Origin: UBA2784 sp964494625
GTDB taxonomy: Bacteria; Pseudomonadota; Alphaproteobacteria; Micropepsales; Micropepsaceae
Length of the DNA: 64,000 bases
Assembly (NCBI GenBank): GCA_964494625.1
Contig: CAZBRT010000005.1
Coordinates: 1 to 64,000 of the forward strand
Reading direction: 5' to 3'
The notes beneath the pieces were generated by a model, which saw nothing but the letters and a program-made list of their open reading frames with translations, had not been told where the DNA came from and searched no databases. Both the position numbers and the translations under genes were made by a program. Shown piece by piece: positions 62,823 to 64,000 of the stretch (positions within the stretch are counted from its first letter, which is position 1; each line of letters starts with the position of its first letter).

Positions 62823-64000
62823 TCAGCTCCGCACGTCGAGAGAGTAAAGCTGACCGGCGCGGCGCAGGACGATGTGCCAGCGGTCAACCCGCATGGCCAT
62901 AAACTCGACCAGCGGATCGACACTTTCAACCTTGCGGCCGTTGACTTCCACCACAATGTCGCCGGGGCGGATGCGCAGGCGGCTGGCCGGCGACCCCCGC
63001 TCGGTCGAAAGCACGACCACCCCCTCGGTGATATCGATGCGCAGTTCATCCGCAAAGGCGGGCGAGAGATTGGCAATGGTCGCACCCGTCAGGGGACTGC
63101 GCCCCTCAACAAAGGTCACATTGCGCGGCGGATCTTCCGGCGGCCCGGCCAGCGTGACATTCGCGCTCATGCGCACGCCCTGCCGCAGCCAGACAATCGC
63201 AACCGCTTTGCCCACGCCCTTCGTCGCGATGCGGAAGCGCAGACCTTGCGGATCAAGCACCTCAAAGCCATCGACAGAAAGGATCACATCGCCCTTCTGC
63301 AGCCCTGAGGCAGCGGCCGGACTGTCGCGATAGACCTCCTGCACCAACACACCCATCGGACGATCCAGCGACAGCGAAGCCGCCAGTTCGCGCGTGATCG
63401 CCTGCGCGGTCGCACCCAGCCAGGCGCGCTTCAGCCGCCCGCCATCGACCGCACCCTCGACCACAAAGCGCACCATGTTGGACGGAATGGCAAAGCCGAT
63501 GCCGATGGAACCGCCGGTGCGCGAAAAGATGGCCGTATTGATCCCGGCAAGCTTGCCGTCAATCGTCACCAGCGCGCCGCCCGAATTGCCCGGATTGATC
63601 GCTGCATCCGTCTGGATGAAGAATTGGTAGTCCGAAATGCCGATCTGCGTGCGGGCGAGCGCCGACACGATGCCCATGGTCGTCGTCTGGCCGACGCCGA
63701 AGGGATTGCCGATGGCCAGCACCAGGTCGCCGACGGCCAGCGCGTCACTGTCGCGGAACGGCACGAAGGGAAGACGCGCGCCCTTGGGATCAATGCGCAA
63801 CACGGCAAGGTCAGTGCGTTCGTCGGCAAGGATAACTTCCGCCTCGAATTCGCGGCGGTCCGCCATCACCACGATCAACTCGTCGCCGCCCGCGATGACA
63901 TGGTTGTTGGTGACGATGATGCCGTCATCGCGCACGATCACCCCCGAGCCCAGCGCGTTCTGTTCGCGCTGCCCCGGTTCGCCAAAGAAGCGGTTGAAGA
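62823..64000 (-). CDS. Deg-family periplasmic serine protease (5' end beyond the window)
   Basis: The gene is truncated by the window edge; reading in from 64000 the frame gives FNRFFGEPGQREQNALGSGV and continues. The trypsin-like domain retains His in VTNNHVIAGGDEL, Asp in DERTDLAVLRI, and Ser in AINPGNSGGALVTIDG. Two PDZ domains follow (LGATAQAITRELAASL... and the C-terminal ANLSPAFADELRI...GDIVVEVNGRKV). It is a DegP/DegQ-type quality-control protease. The signal sequence is not in view. Confidence 0.92.
   Translation of the reverse strand, partial: FNRFFGEPGQREQNALGSGVIVRDDGIIVTNNHVIAGGDELIVVMADRREFEAEVILADERTDLAVLRIDPKGARLPFVPFRDSDALAVGDLVLAIGNPFGVGQTTTMGIVSALARTQIGISDYQFFIQTDAAINPGNSGGALVTIDGKLAGINTAIFSRTGGSIGIGFAIPSNMVRFVVEGAVDGGRLKRAWLGATAQAITRELAASLSLDRPMGVLVQEVYRDSPAAASGLQKGDVILSVDGFEVLDPQGLRFRIATKGVGKAVAIVWLRQGVRMSANVTLAGPPEDPPRNVTFVEGRSPLTGATIANLSPAFADELRIDITEGVVVLSTERGSPASRLRIRPGDIVVEVNGRKVESVDPLVEFMAMRVDRWHIVLRRAGQLYSLDVRS

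Overview
The window reads as chromosomal DNA of a G+C-rich alphaproteobacterium, close to or within the Hyphomicrobiales/Parvibaculales. The basis is gene content: divK next to pleD, a MipZ-type ParA ATPase, an EipB (DUF1849) envelope protein, DUF1489 and DUF3572 proteins, a zinc-free L33, an Atp12-type F1 assembly factor, and a proline-utilisation PutA without a DNA-binding domain. I place it by recognition only and did not run a search. Most of the window is housekeeping and metabolism. There is no phage, CRISPR array or rRNA, and one tRNA.

Layout. 0-14.2 kb, + strand: pyrB and a dihydroorotase-like partner lacking zinc ligands, plsY, dprA, topA, rnr, an outer-membrane barrel with a His-rich tail, two tandem Nudix hydrolases, an MFS exporter and rpmG, with two clear terminators. 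14.2-16.0 kb, - strand: the cell-cycle regulators divK-pleD. 16.3-20.5 kb, + strand: a tightly overlapping run DUF3572-HAD-ROK kinase-dinB, then a DUF4423-like regulator and a VOC protein. 20.5-23.4 kb, - strand: eipB and the agmatine-to-putrescine pair aguA-aguB. 23.5-25.6 kb, + strand: ridA, a FemAB-like acyltransferase and a HIT protein. At 25.6-25.8 kb lies a 22-codon ORF with an almost ideal Shine-Dalgarno and its own terminator. 26-29.4 kb, - strand: clpS-clpA and DUF1499. Then come a penicillin-binding D,D-carboxypeptidase with a SPOR domain, a degenerate J-domain protein, mipZ, putA and panC.

37.4-39.8 kb is the only accessory-looking stretch: a truncated leader-like ORF, an orphan gene, a 22-bp perfect inverted repeat, and a two-gene island flanked by two diverged copies of the 3' end of the DUF1489 gene. 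39.8-49.4 kb, mainly - strand, is the leucine/isovalerate catabolic block (liuA, thiolase, liuB, liuC, liuD) with an embedded PAP2 phosphatase. It should take isovaleryl-CoA to 3-hydroxy-3-methylglutaryl-CoA; HMG-CoA lyase is not in the window. 49.5-52.3 kb holds a Kelch protein, tRNA-Leu(GAG), and assimilatory sulfur genes (cysG N-domain, cysH). 52.4-64 kb holds lipB, an S41-like membrane protein, propionyl-CoA carboxylase (pccA/pccB), atp12, a bicupin, rluC, crcB, rarA and a truncated Deg-type protease.

The most interesting signals are the 3'-end exchange around DUF1489, the tiny ORF at 25.65 kb, the catalytically empty PyrC, and the His-tailed barrel with a palindrome upstream. I did not find a clear new multi-gene system.
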